The notes: a model not told the origin generated them from the letters alone. A stretch of 6,940 bases of DNA from Bacteroidota bacterium (GCA_018267795.1 JAFDXS010000124.1:1-6940); one strand, 5' to 3'. Positions 1-6,615 are shown, counted from the first letter of the stretch. Program-made: numbers and translations.

Positions 1-720
1 GACGACATGGAACTGATAAACGAGGGGAGTGAGCTGCGCAGGAAATGGATAGACAGCATACTAAGCCAAACAGATAAAGAATACTTTGAAAAGCTAATGC
101 ACTACCAGCGGGTGTTGCTGCAACGCAATGCATGGCTGAAAATGCAGGCAATAAACCCGGCAAAAGACCGGACAGAGCTGGAATACTACAATGTAGCGCT
201 GGATGCAGATGGCACTTATATCTACAAACAGCGTAGCATATTTATAGCGCGCTTTATACCACTGCTGGAAAATTTCTATGAGCAGCTATCAGGCGGGCGT
301 GAGCGGATAGCCGTGGTGTATGAAACGGACCTGGCGAAAAAGCCATTGCTGAACCTGCTGGAAGAAAGCTTTCAGCAGGACCTAAGAATGCAGCGTACGC
401 TGAAAGGCGTGCATAAGGATGACTGGGATTTTATACTGAATGATATAGACCTGAAGAACTTCGGATCGCAAGGGCAGAAGAAGAGCTTTCTGTTTGCGCT
501 GAAGCTAGCGCAATATGCCTACCTGAATATAGAGATGGGGCACCTGCCTATACTGCTGTTGGATGACATATTTGAAAAGCTGGACCAGAGCAGGATGGAA
601 GCGCTGTTGCGGATAATAAGAGGGCCGGGCTTCGGACAGGTGCTGCTGACGGATACACATGCTGAAAGGATACAGGTAGCTTTCGGACCTAATGCGGATA
701 TAGGGTTTATACAACTGTAG
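1..720 (+). CDS. recF: RecF, DNA replication/repair ATPase (5'-truncated, C-terminal part)
   Basis: RecF is a cytoplasmic SMC/ABC-like ATPase that helps load RecA at single-strand gaps during recombinational repair. The reading frame is open from base 1, and the first visible residues (DDMEL..EGSELRRKWID) match the interior RecF block in which an Arg-Arg-x-x-Asp follows Gly-Ser. The ATG at base 7 is therefore an internal Met, not the start. The 239 visible residues compare with about 360 for a whole RecF, so roughly a third, including the Walker A P-loop, lies outside the window. Visible motifs are the ABC signature-like FGSQGQKKS (residues 154-162 of the fragment), Walker B with D-loop ILLLDDIFEKLD (184-195) and the TDTH switch-histidine region (217-220). 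The C-terminus looks complete and ends at TAG 718-720. The next gene, 55 bases downstream, is unrelated. The identification is firm. Confidence 0.95.
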   Translation, partial: DDMELINEGSELRRKWIDSILSQTDKEYFEKLMHYQRVLLQRNAWLKMQAINPAKDRTELEYYNVALDADGTYIYKQRSIFIARFIPLLENFYEQLSGGRERIAVVYETDLAKKPLLNLLEESFQQDLRMQRTLKGVHKDDWDFILNDIDLKNFGSQGQKKSFLFALKLAQYAYLNIEMGHLPILLLDDIFEKLDQSRMEALLRIIRGPGFGQVLLTDTHAERIQVAFGPNADIGFIQL

Positions 721-744
721 TGTTGCCAACCATTGGAACATTTT
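721..744 (+). terminator. Putative weak intrinsic terminator after recF
   Basis: Directly after the recF stop codon, TGTT-G-CCAA (721-729) can pair with TTGGAACA (733-740). This gives an 8-bp stem with one bulged G and a 3-base loop, followed by TTTT (741-744) and a GT-rich stretch. The position is right for a terminator, but the stem is short, A/T-rich at its base and bulged, so this is a suggestion only. Confidence 0.4.
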
Positions 745-775
745 GTGTGTCTATTGATATGCAAACCGCTCTTCT

Positions 776-3277
776 ATGTTAACTTGTACTGCTGCCGTTA
801 AAAAGCTTATTTATCGAGTATTGATTTTTTTAGTTGTTTTTAGTGGGGTGACGAATCACGCAAAAGCCCATGGACCGGCTATTTCAAGCATTTCGTATGC
901 CTGGGTTAAAGATTCGACTTACCAGGTTTACTATTGGTATTTTGCTGACTGTTCATCGGGGACGTTGTTGCCAGACAGTATTCCTGCAAATGTGAAAAAT
1001 AGCTGTGGCTTTGGGGATAGTGTTATTTATCTACATAGGGTGACAATTGCACCACCTACAGAAATAAGCTATACCTGTGCCGGATATGCAACAAGCTGCA
1101 CGACCGGAAGCTTACCCGGATATAAACTATATGCGTATGTTGGCAACGTAACATTATATCAACGATGCGATCATTGGACTTTTTCCGTATCAGAAGGACC
1201 AAGAGATCCATCTATATTAAATATAAGCACAATTACATCAAATGTATATGTTGAAGCAACGCTGAATAACCTGGATTATCAAGGTAATTCAGGTCCTTAT
1301 TTTACATTATATGCTCCTTTCGTTTTCTGGGATTCAGTTGGTACGTCAAAAAGTAATCAAGCTTTTGATCCTAATGGGGATTCCGTAGGATTTGAGATAA
1401 TAACTCCAATGACGGGCACTGCTTCAAGTCCGGTTAACGCGAGCTATAATCCTGACTACTCATTACCCAATAATCCTTTTTCCACCCACAATACATTTGA
1501 ATACATTCCAGACCTGGAAACTATGTTTTTTACCCCTTATGGTGCCGGTAAATATATAGTAACCACCAGAGTAAGCGATTATAAAAAAATCTCTAAATCC
1601 GGAATTGTCAGCTGGGTAAAATTAGGTTCTGTGATGAAGGACGAACAGATAATAGTGCTTGAAAAACCAAAACCAGGCATGACCTTTTCTTTAGACACCA
1701 GCAGCATAACCGGCGGTACTTTGATCAACGGCGCTATAAACGTATGCAGCAATGCCTTTTTGCATTTTTGTATTAATATGCGAACCAAAAGTACCTACGT
1801 AAACTTTACTGTTAACGGCTTTTACCTGGATACTATGCCCAAGCTTTATTTAACCCACTATACAACTGATTCGGCAAGCGCATGTGTGACATTCCCCATT
1901 TCATCAATTCCTCCCGATGCTTTTGAGTTTTACTTTTCATTGCCAGATACAGTATGTTCAAATGGATTTACGGAGGATTATCTATGGCGCGTGCCGGTAA
2001 AGGTGAAGCAGAGCGCTGAAGGGGTGGAGGACAAATTGTTTATTTGTATCGGAGATACTATGCGTATAACCGGCTACGGTGATAGCTTAGGAACATATAT
2101 CTGGGGTGTACTTCCAGGTGGGGCGCCTATAACCAGCCTGAGCTGTACTACGTGTACAAGCACTAAGGCTGCTCCCGGTGTTACAACAACTGATACTCTT
2201 TATACGCCCGATAATCTTACTTGTAAAAATAGAGATACGTTTACAGTTGTAGTGCGCAATAGACCGGCCACGCCAATAGCAGGTAGTAATGCTCCCATCT
2301 GCAGCGATGATACACTACGTTTATCACTTATTGATACGGGAACTGTCATAGCGAGGAGGTGGACAGGGCCAGGTGGGTACAGGTCGATATTGAAAAATCC
2401 GAAAATCTTTCCGGCAAGCTCCGGTGTTTATAAAGCATACGATTCCTCAAATGGTTGTGCTTCGTATGCGGATAGTGTAACAGTGCTTGTAAAGCCTAAG
2501 CCTAATATGCCTTTGGTAAGTAGTAACAGCCCGATATGTTTGCATGATTCGCTGCAACTGCATGCTGTGGATACTGCCGGGGTGAGCTACTACTGGCGAT
2601 CACCGGATACAACGGTGCTGTATATTGTTCCGAATCCTGTGATACCTTTTGCTGAGGCGGGCGTTTATAAGTCTTATGTGGTACTGAATGGCTGTACCTC
2701 AGATACGGCTAGGCTGAATGTAGAGGTGGACTCGGTAGGACCGCCGGTAGTGAGTGTGGCAAGTAACCCAGATACGGTAATTCCGGGCTTTAATATGACT
2801 TTCAGGGCTATAGTGAGTAATGCCGGCAGCAAGCCCAGCTACCAGTGGCGGAAGAATGGGGTAAATATTCCCGGAGCTACCACCAATATGCTTATCACAA
2901 ATGATATAAAGGAAAGAGATATAGTAAGCGTAGTAGTGCATAGCAGCCTGAGATGTGCATTGCCTGACAGCGGTATAGTGGGTACGTGGCCGCTGACTAC
3001 TGAGGATATTAATCTAAACGGGAATAATGTTGCAGTTTATCCTAATCCTAATGCGGGTAATTTCATAGTGAAAGGAAAGGTTGCGAATACAAGTAGCCAG
3101 GTGTCAATGGAAATAATGAACATGCTGGGAGCGGTAGTTTACTCAAATAGTTTGCCTGTATCAAATGGCAATTTCTATGCAACAGTGAACCTGGATAATA
3201 TAGCGAAAGGCGTATATGTTATTCGTTTAAAGGCTGATAATGCGGTATTTTTTACAAAATTTAGCTTACAAAAATAG
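776..3277 (+). CDS. Secreted multi-domain surface protein with Ig/PKD-like repeats and T9SS sorting domain
   Basis: This is an 833-residue predicted exported protein of unknown specific function. Residues 1-31 form a signal peptide: Lys9/Lys10, a hydrophobic core at about 11-25, and likely cleavage after AKA (29-31), which supports the ATG at 776. No Shine-Dalgarno sequence precedes it. Residues ~32-296 resemble a conserved N-terminal module of Bacteroidota surface proteins, with the pattern Y..DC, C...C, PGYKLYAYVG, YVEATLNN and FDPNGDSVGF. Residues ~416-494 look PKD/Ig-like. Two related Ig-like units follow at ~497-576 and ~577-652 (SNAPIC and SNSPIC at the starts, SGVYKAY and AGVYKSY near the ends), then another Ig-like unit (~653-737, YQWRKNG). 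Residues ~752-833 are a type A T9SS sorting domain (VAVYPNPNAGNF ... GVYVIRL ... KFSLQK), which implies export across the outer membrane and attachment or release there. No catalytic motif was recognised. An adhesin-like or structural surface role is inferred. Base composition shifts strongly within the gene. Confidence 0.9.
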   Translation: MLTCTAAVKKLIYRVLIFLVVFSGVTNHAKAHGPAISSISYAWVKDSTYQVYYWYFADCSSGTLLPDSIPANVKNSCGFGDSVIYLHRVTIAPPTEISYTCAGYATSCTTGSLPGYKLYAYVGNVTLYQRCDHWTFSVSEGPRDPSILNISTITSNVYVEATLNNLDYQGNSGPYFTLYAPFVFWDSVGTSKSNQAFDPNGDSVGFEIITPMTGTASSPVNASYNPDYSLPNNPFSTHNTFEYIPDLETMFFTPYGAGKYIVTTRVSDYKKISKSGIVSWVKLGSVMKDEQIIVLEKPKPGMTFSLDTSSITGGTLINGAINVCSNAFLHFCINMRTKSTYVNFTVNGFYLDTMPKLYLTHYTTDSASACVTFPISSIPPDAFEFYFSLPDTVCSNGFTEDYLWRVPVKVKQSAEGVEDKLFICIGDTMRITGYGDSLGTYIWGVLPGGAPITSLSCTTCTSTKAAPGVTTTDTLYTPDNLTCKNRDTFTVVVRNRPATPIAGSNAPICSDDTLRLSLIDTGTVIARRWTGPGGYRSILKNPKIFPASSGVYKAYDSSNGCASYADSVTVLVKPKPNMPLVSSNSPICLHDSLQLHAVDTAGVSYYWRSPDTTVLYIVPNPVIPFAEAGVYKSYVVLNGCTSDTARLNVEVDSVGPPVVSVASNPDTVIPGFNMTFRAIVSNAGSKPSYQWRKNGVNIPGATTNMLITNDIKERDIVSVVVHSSLRCALPDSGIVGTWPLTTEDINLNGNNVAVYPNPNAGNFIVKGKVANTSSQVSMEIMNMLGAVVYSNSLPVSNGNFYATVNLDNIAKGVYVIRLKADNAVFFTKFSLQK
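2264..2731 (+). repeat. Two degenerate Ig-like protein repeats
   Basis: Within the secreted protein, residues ~497-576 and ~577-652 are two diverged copies of one unit of about 78 residues. Both start with a proline-containing linker and SN(A/S)PIC, contain D(T/S)L(R/Q)L and an aromatic W core, continue with NP..(I/P)F...(S/A)GVYK(A/S)Y and NGC, and end in a V-rich strand. The DNA copies have diverged, so this is an old domain duplication and not a recent tandem repeat. Confidence 0.7.
3029..3274 (+). other. T9SS type A C-terminal sorting domain (within CDS)
   Basis: Residues ~752-833 of the secreted protein carry the usual hallmarks: V-YPNPNAGNF at the start, a central M.MLGAVVY strand, GVYVIRL, and a basic/hydrophobic end KFSLQK. 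In the known family this domain directs a cargo that has passed through Sec to the type IX secretion machinery and is usually removed after export. Confidence 0.88.
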
Positions 3278-3403
3278 ATACGCATTATTTTTATTGCTAT
3301 TCATTTGTTGTGGGACTAGAACAAGGCCTGGAAATAAGAGTTATTGATAGAAGGTTAAAATATCTTTAATTCCTAATTCTTTTATTTATTAAAACAGTCG
3401 TCT

Positions 3404-3411
3404 TACCTTTG
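3404..3411 (+). promoter_or_regulatory. Bacteroidota-type -7 promoter element for citrate synthase
   Basis: TACCTTTG at 3404-3411 is a perfect match to the Bacteroidota -7 consensus TAnnTTTG and lies 54 bases before the citrate synthase ATG. Transcription would begin around 3416-3418 and give a leader of about 50 bases. There is no TTG at the expected -33 position (around 3378-3390 the sequence is a T/A-rich run), so the upstream element is weak or absent. The rest of the 188-base intergenic region (3278-3465) is AT-rich, and I see no gene or convincing terminator in it. Confidence 0.6.
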
Positions 3412-3465
3412 TGTACGTTGAAAGTGATTCAATAGCTAAACACCGCATTTAACGCATAAAATAAT

Positions 3466-4785
3466 ATGGGCTACGTAAAAGACAGCTTTAAAGCAAAAGC
3501 TGATGCACAATCAAAAGAAATCAAAAGTTTGCTGGAACAACATGGTAACATGAAGCTTGATGATGTAACTATAGCACAGGCCTACCAGGGCATGCGCGGT
3601 ATACCGGGGCTTGTTACAGAAACATCATTACTGGATTCAAATGAGGGTATCCGTTTCCGTGGCTTTTCAATTCCTGAATTAAGAGAGAAATTATCTAAGG
3701 CTGAAGGTGGTAATGAGCCTTTGCCTGAAGGATTGTTTTATCTGATGCTGATTGGCGAAATACCAAACCATGAGAATGTAGAACATATATCTGCTACCTG
3801 GGCGCGTCGCTCGCATGTACCCAACCATGTGTTTGATGTAATAGAAGCATTGCCTGTTTCCACGCACCCAATGACCCAGTTTTGCGCTGCGATCTTAGCT
3901 TTACAAACCGAATCGAAATTTGCAAAAGCATACGCTGAAGGTATCAGCAAAAAAGAACATTGGTCTTATGTATATGAAGATGCAATGACGCTGATCGCCC
4001 GCCTGCCACGCGTAGCAGCATATATCTATCGCCGTAAATACAAAAATGGTGAACATATACAGCCCGATGGCATGCTGGACTGGGCAGGTAACTTTGCCCA
4101 CATGCTGGGATATGATAATGAAGGCTTCAGAGAATTGATGCGCCTGTACCTTACCATTCATGCTGATCATGAAGGTGGTAACGTATCAGCACATGCTACA
4201 CACCTGGTAGGCTCTGCATTGAGCGATCCTTACTTGTCGTTCGTAGCGGGTATGACTGGTCTTGCAGGTCCGCTGCATGGTCTTGCTAACCAGGAAGTGA
4301 TGGGCTGGATAGAAGAAATGAATACGGAGCTGAACACTAACAACCCAAGCAAAGAGCAGATAGCTGAATACATAAAGAAGACACTGACTGAAGGTAAAGT
4401 GGTGCCTGGCTACGGACACGCTGTACTGCGTAAAACAGATCCACGCTTCCTGGCACAAATGGAATTTGCTAAACGTCATTGCCCTGAAGATCCTATGGTG
4501 CAGACTGTATGGAACGTGTACGAAGTAGCACCGCCAATACTGGAAGGTACCGGCAAAATAAAGAACCCATGGCCTAATGTGGATGCTCACTCCGGCGCGC
4601 TGTTGAACCACTATGGCCTTGTGGAAAAAGAATTTTACACTGTGCTGTTTGGCGTGAGCCGCGCACTGGGTGTACTTGCCAGCCTTTGCTGGGACCGTGC
4701 ACTAGGCTTCCCGCTGGAACGCCCGAAATCCATTACCACTGAATGGGTGAAGAAATTCGTGGCTAAAGGTGAAAAGGTTGCATAA
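3466..4785 (+). CDS. gltA: Citrate (Si)-synthase, eukaryotic/mitochondrial-like type
   Basis: It condenses acetyl-CoA and oxaloacetate to citrate, the entry step of the TCA cycle, in the cytoplasm. The protein has 439 residues, the length of mature mitochondrial enzymes. Long stretches match the animal mitochondrial enzyme as I recall it, for example DHEGGNVSAH (234-243), LVGSALSDPYLSF (247-259), GLAGPLHGLANQEV (265-278), VVPGYGHAVLRKTDPR (312-327), KNPWPNVDAHSG (366-377) and FGVSRALGVLA (395-405). The catalytic triad His271, His318 and Asp373 corresponds to pig His274, His320 and Asp375. The oxaloacetate ligands His235, Arg327, Arg399 and Arg419 are also present, so the enzyme should be active. 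The ATG at 3466 has no Shine-Dalgarno sequence but has an A-rich leader and a good upstream promoter element. The strong terminator after the gene suggests a single-gene transcript. The symbol gltA is used by function; this is not the hexameric E. coli-like form. Confidence 0.97.
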   Translation: MGYVKDSFKAKADAQSKEIKSLLEQHGNMKLDDVTIAQAYQGMRGIPGLVTETSLLDSNEGIRFRGFSIPELREKLSKAEGGNEPLPEGLFYLMLIGEIPNHENVEHISATWARRSHVPNHVFDVIEALPVSTHPMTQFCAAILALQTESKFAKAYAEGISKKEHWSYVYEDAMTLIARLPRVAAYIYRRKYKNGEHIQPDGMLDWAGNFAHMLGYDNEGFRELMRLYLTIHADHEGGNVSAHATHLVGSALSDPYLSFVAGMTGLAGPLHGLANQEVMGWIEEMNTELNTNNPSKEQIAEYIKKTLTEGKVVPGYGHAVLRKTDPRFLAQMEFAKRHCPEDPMVQTVWNVYEVAPPILEGTGKIKNPWPNVDAHSGALLNHYGLVEKEFYTVLFGVSRALGVLASLCWDRALGFPLERPKSITTEWVKKFVAKGEKVA

Positions 4786-4805
4786 TAGAACATATTGAAA
4801 AACTG

Positions 4806-4836
4806 AAAGGCAGGCAGCGAAAACTGCTTGCCTTTT
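4806..4836 (+). terminator. Intrinsic terminator after citrate synthase
   Basis: AAAGGCAGGCAG (4806-4817) pairs with CTGCTTGCCTTT (4824-4835) as a 12-bp stem containing one G-U wobble, around the 6-base loop CGAAAA (4818-4823). The T-run at 4833-4836 is followed by a T/A-rich tail. It starts 20 bases after the citrate synthase stop codon, a typical distance for a factor-independent terminator. Confidence 0.85.
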
Positions 4837-4877
4837 GTATTATACATAAAAATAAATAACCACAACAAACACATACA

Positions 4878-5852
4878 ATGAGTAAAGGTCCTATTTCGCA
4901 ATTTATACAACATCATTATCGCCACTTTAATGCTGCTGCATTGGTTGATGCTGCTAAAGGATATGAAACACACTTGCTGGAGAACGGCAAGATGCTGGTA
5001 TCGCTGGCGGGTGCAATGAGTACTGCTGAGCTTGGTATATCGCTTGCTGAAATGATACGCCAGGATAAAATACAAATAATAAGCTGCACCGGCGCTAACC
5101 TGGAAGAGGACATCATGAACCTTGTGGCGCATACGCATTACAAACGTGTGCCACATTATCGCGACCTGAGTCCTAAAGAGGAATGGGAATTGCTGGAACA
5201 GGGATATAACCGTGTAACAGATACTTGCATACCTGAGGAAGAAGCATTTCGCAGGATACAGCGCCACATCTTTAAGATATGGAAAGATGCTGAAGAAAAG
5301 GGTGAACGTTATTTTCCGCATGAGTTTATGTACAAGCTGCTGCTGAGTGAAGTGATGAAAGCTGACTATGAAATAGATCCTAAGCATAGCTGGATGATAG
5401 CTGCTGCGGAAAAGAACCTTCCGATAATAGTACCAGGCTGGGAAGACAGCACGATGGGTAACATCTTTGCATCCTACTGCATCAAGGGTGAGCTGAAGCC
5501 AAGCACTATGAAGAGCGGTATAGAATATATGATGTGGTTGACTGACTGGTATCGCAGTAATTCAAGCGGTAAGGGCGTGGGCTTCTTCCAGATAGGCGGT
5601 GGTATAGCGGGCGACTTCCCGATATGTGTGGTGCCTATGATGTACCAGGACCTGGAATGGCATGATGTACCTTTCTGGAGCTATTTCTGCCAGATAAGCG
5701 ATAGTACTACCTCTTATGGATCATACAGCGGTGCTGTGCCTAATGAAAAGATAACATGGGGCAAGCTGGATATAAATACACCTAAGTATATAGTGGAAAG
5801 TGATGCTACCATTGTGGCACCGCTTATATTCGCTTATTTATTGGGCTGGTAG
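4878..5852 (+). CDS. Deoxyhypusine synthase-family protein (bacterial DHS-like, probable polyamine enzyme)
   Basis: The protein has 324 residues and belongs to the NAD-dependent deoxyhypusine synthase family. Family members transfer the aminobutyl group of a polyamine to an amine acceptor through an enzyme-lysine imine. The visible family motifs are SLAGAMSTAELG (42-53), the NAD-site SCTGANLEEDI (69-79), VPGWEDSTMGNIF (185-197), IGGGIAGDFP (239-248), GSYSGAVPNEKITWGK (281-296) and ESDATIVAPLIFAYLLG (307-323). Lys296 in the WGK motif corresponds to catalytic Lys329 of human DHS, and Trp294, Glu290, Asp190, Glu77 and Asp309 are also retained. Several human spermidine-pocket residues are not retained (see findings). 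Bacteria lack eIF5A, the usual protein acceptor, so true deoxyhypusine synthesis is unlikely. A homospermidine synthase-like or other polyamine aminobutyl transfer is inferred, with the substrate unknown. A terminator lies on each side, so it is probably monocistronic, although no clear -7 element is visible in 4837-4877. Confidence 0.88.
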   Translation: MSKGPISQFIQHHYRHFNAAALVDAAKGYETHLLENGKMLVSLAGAMSTAELGISLAEMIRQDKIQIISCTGANLEEDIMNLVAHTHYKRVPHYRDLSPKEEWELLEQGYNRVTDTCIPEEEAFRRIQRHIFKIWKDAEEKGERYFPHEFMYKLLLSEVMKADYEIDPKHSWMIAAAEKNLPIIVPGWEDSTMGNIFASYCIKGELKPSTMKSGIEYMMWLTDWYRSNSSGKGVGFFQIGGGIAGDFPICVVPMMYQDLEWHDVPFWSYFCQISDSTTSYGSYSGAVPNEKITWGKLDINTPKYIVESDATIVAPLIFAYLLGW

Positions 5853-5873
5853 TCTATCATTATTTTTTTTGGG

Positions 5874-5914
5874 AAATCCCAATTGCTTAATGCAGTTGGG
5901 ATTTTTCTTTTTTT
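5874..5914 (+). terminator. Strong intrinsic terminator after the DHS-like gene
   Basis: AAATCCCAATTGC (5874-5886) pairs with GCAGTTGGGATTT (5892-5904). The stem is 13 bp with one U-G wobble, the loop is TTAAT (5887-5891), and the T-rich tail (TTTTTCTTTTTTT, starting within the stem) runs to 5914. On the minus strand the hairpin is followed by CCC and an A-run, so it should work well only in the plus direction. The 3' arm, tail and loop overlap the end of the convergent minus-strand gene. Confidence 0.88.
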
Positions 5915-6516
5915 AGTGACTGAATAAGTTGTTGCATACTGAACTGCTGAATTTTAAGTTCTGTGGAGCTAATTCTGCCATTGTCAATTTTAAGATGTTC
6001 TATGCAGGGAACTGAATGGCTATTCCTGGTTACCAGATCGTAAATAACGTATGTTTCATTACTGTTGGTAAAAATAGCTTTGATGTCATTCTTTACTACT
6101 ATATCTGTAGCAGGATTGGCTGCATGTTCTTTTAGCATACTGATAAACTCGGATGCGCTATTATAGTTTATCATTCCGTAGAACTTAAAATCTTCCGCCA
6201 CGCAGTTGCTGATTGTATTATAGTCTTTTGCCGCTACGGCTGTAATATAGTCAGTAGTTAATTGCCTATTTTGTTCGAGCAATTCAGCTTGCGGAGCTAT
6301 AATTTTTTCAGCAATATCATTTATATTGTATATAGTGTCTTTCAGTGTTGTTTTTAACTCCACTATCGGAACCGGCTGATCTGATTCGATTTCTGCCTGT
6401 TCAGTGGCCAGGCTGACCGTAATATTTTTTATACCAGAAACTTTTGATAAACGACCGCGCACTATCTCAGCACAGGCGTCGCAGGTCATGCCAGTAACCT
6501 TAAAGAGTTGTTTCAT
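5887..6516 (-). CDS. HMA heavy-metal-binding domain fused to an NTF2/SnoaL-like domain
   Basis: The protein has 209 residues, is probably cytoplasmic, and shows no signal peptide or membrane segment. Residues ~1-68 form a heavy-metal-associated domain with the canonical GMTCDAC loop (9-15). Cys12 and Cys15 would bind a soft metal, most likely Cu(I), and the usual pattern of V..V.GI..I.VSLA.E.A.I follows. Residues ~78-190 look like an NTF2/SnoaL-like fold: an N-terminal helix (LLEQNRQLTTDYITAVAAKDYNTI region), an acidic VAEDFKFYG turn, and late strands IEHLKIDNGRIS.TELKI, which are typical of the last strands of that fold. The C-terminus is Lys-rich (KKEKSQLH). Met1 is chosen because it sits directly before the first HMA strand; no Shine-Dalgarno sequence is present. 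HMA-only proteins are usually about 70 residues chaperoning copper to P-type ATPases, and no such ATPase is visible here. A metal-sensing or metal-delivery role is inferred; the ligand or reaction of the NTF2-like part is unknown. Confidence 0.85.
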   Translation of the reverse strand: MKQLFKVTGMTCDACAEIVRGRLSKVSGIKNITVSLATEQAEIESDQPVPIVELKTTLKDTIYNINDIAEKIIAPQAELLEQNRQLTTDYITAVAAKDYNTISNCVAEDFKFYGMINYNSASEFISMLKEHAANPATDIVVKNDIKAIFTNSNETYVIYDLVTRNSHSVPCIEHLKIDNGRISSTELKIQQFSMQQLIQSLKKEKSQLH

Positions 6517-6535
6517 AACAATAGATTTTATACTG

Positions 6536-6543
6536 TAAAGGTA
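6536..6543 (-). promoter_or_regulatory. Possible -7 promoter element for the HMA-NTF2 gene
   Basis: Read on the minus strand, 6543 to 6536 is TACCTTTA, one base off the Bacteroidota -7 consensus TAnnTTTG. It ends 19 bases before the ATG and would give a very short leader. No TTG lies at the expected upstream distance, so this is tentative; read-through from the upstream oxidoreductase gene is the alternative. Confidence 0.3.
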
Positions 6544-6615
6544 TTTGCCCAGACAGGTTTTGTTGTTACAGAATTTATAGAAATAGTTTCAAGATTTTGT
6601 GATGAGCATCTACCG

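Noticed and set aside
7..9. ATG as the recF start
   Set aside because: The residues just before and after it match the interior of RecF, and the frame is open to the window edge, so the real start lies outside the window.
3293..3325. Possible terminator after the secreted-protein gene (TTGTT ... AACAA)
   Set aside because: The stem is five base pairs with a 10-base loop and no T-tract follows it, so it is too weak to call.
3418..3432. Small hairpin in the citrate synthase leader (TTGAA, 5-base loop, TTCAA)
   Set aside because: The stem is only five A/T-rich base pairs, which is expected by chance, and there is no riboswitch-like context.
4186..4611. A 141-codon open frame on the minus strand inside citrate synthase
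   Set aside because: It lies opposite the most conserved catalytic part of citrate synthase and has no domain pattern or separate promoter, so it is a shadow frame.
4635..5387. A 250-codon open frame on the minus strand
   Set aside because: It runs antisense across the end of citrate synthase, a terminator and the start of the DHS-like gene, both of which have clear family motifs. Its translation is rich in Phe, Tyr, Cys and His with no recognisable domain.
6517..6615. Possible terminator between the oxidoreductase and HMA-NTF2 genes
   Set aside because: Only a 4-bp GAAA/TTTC pairing is visible on the minus strand, with no T-tract, so there is no support.
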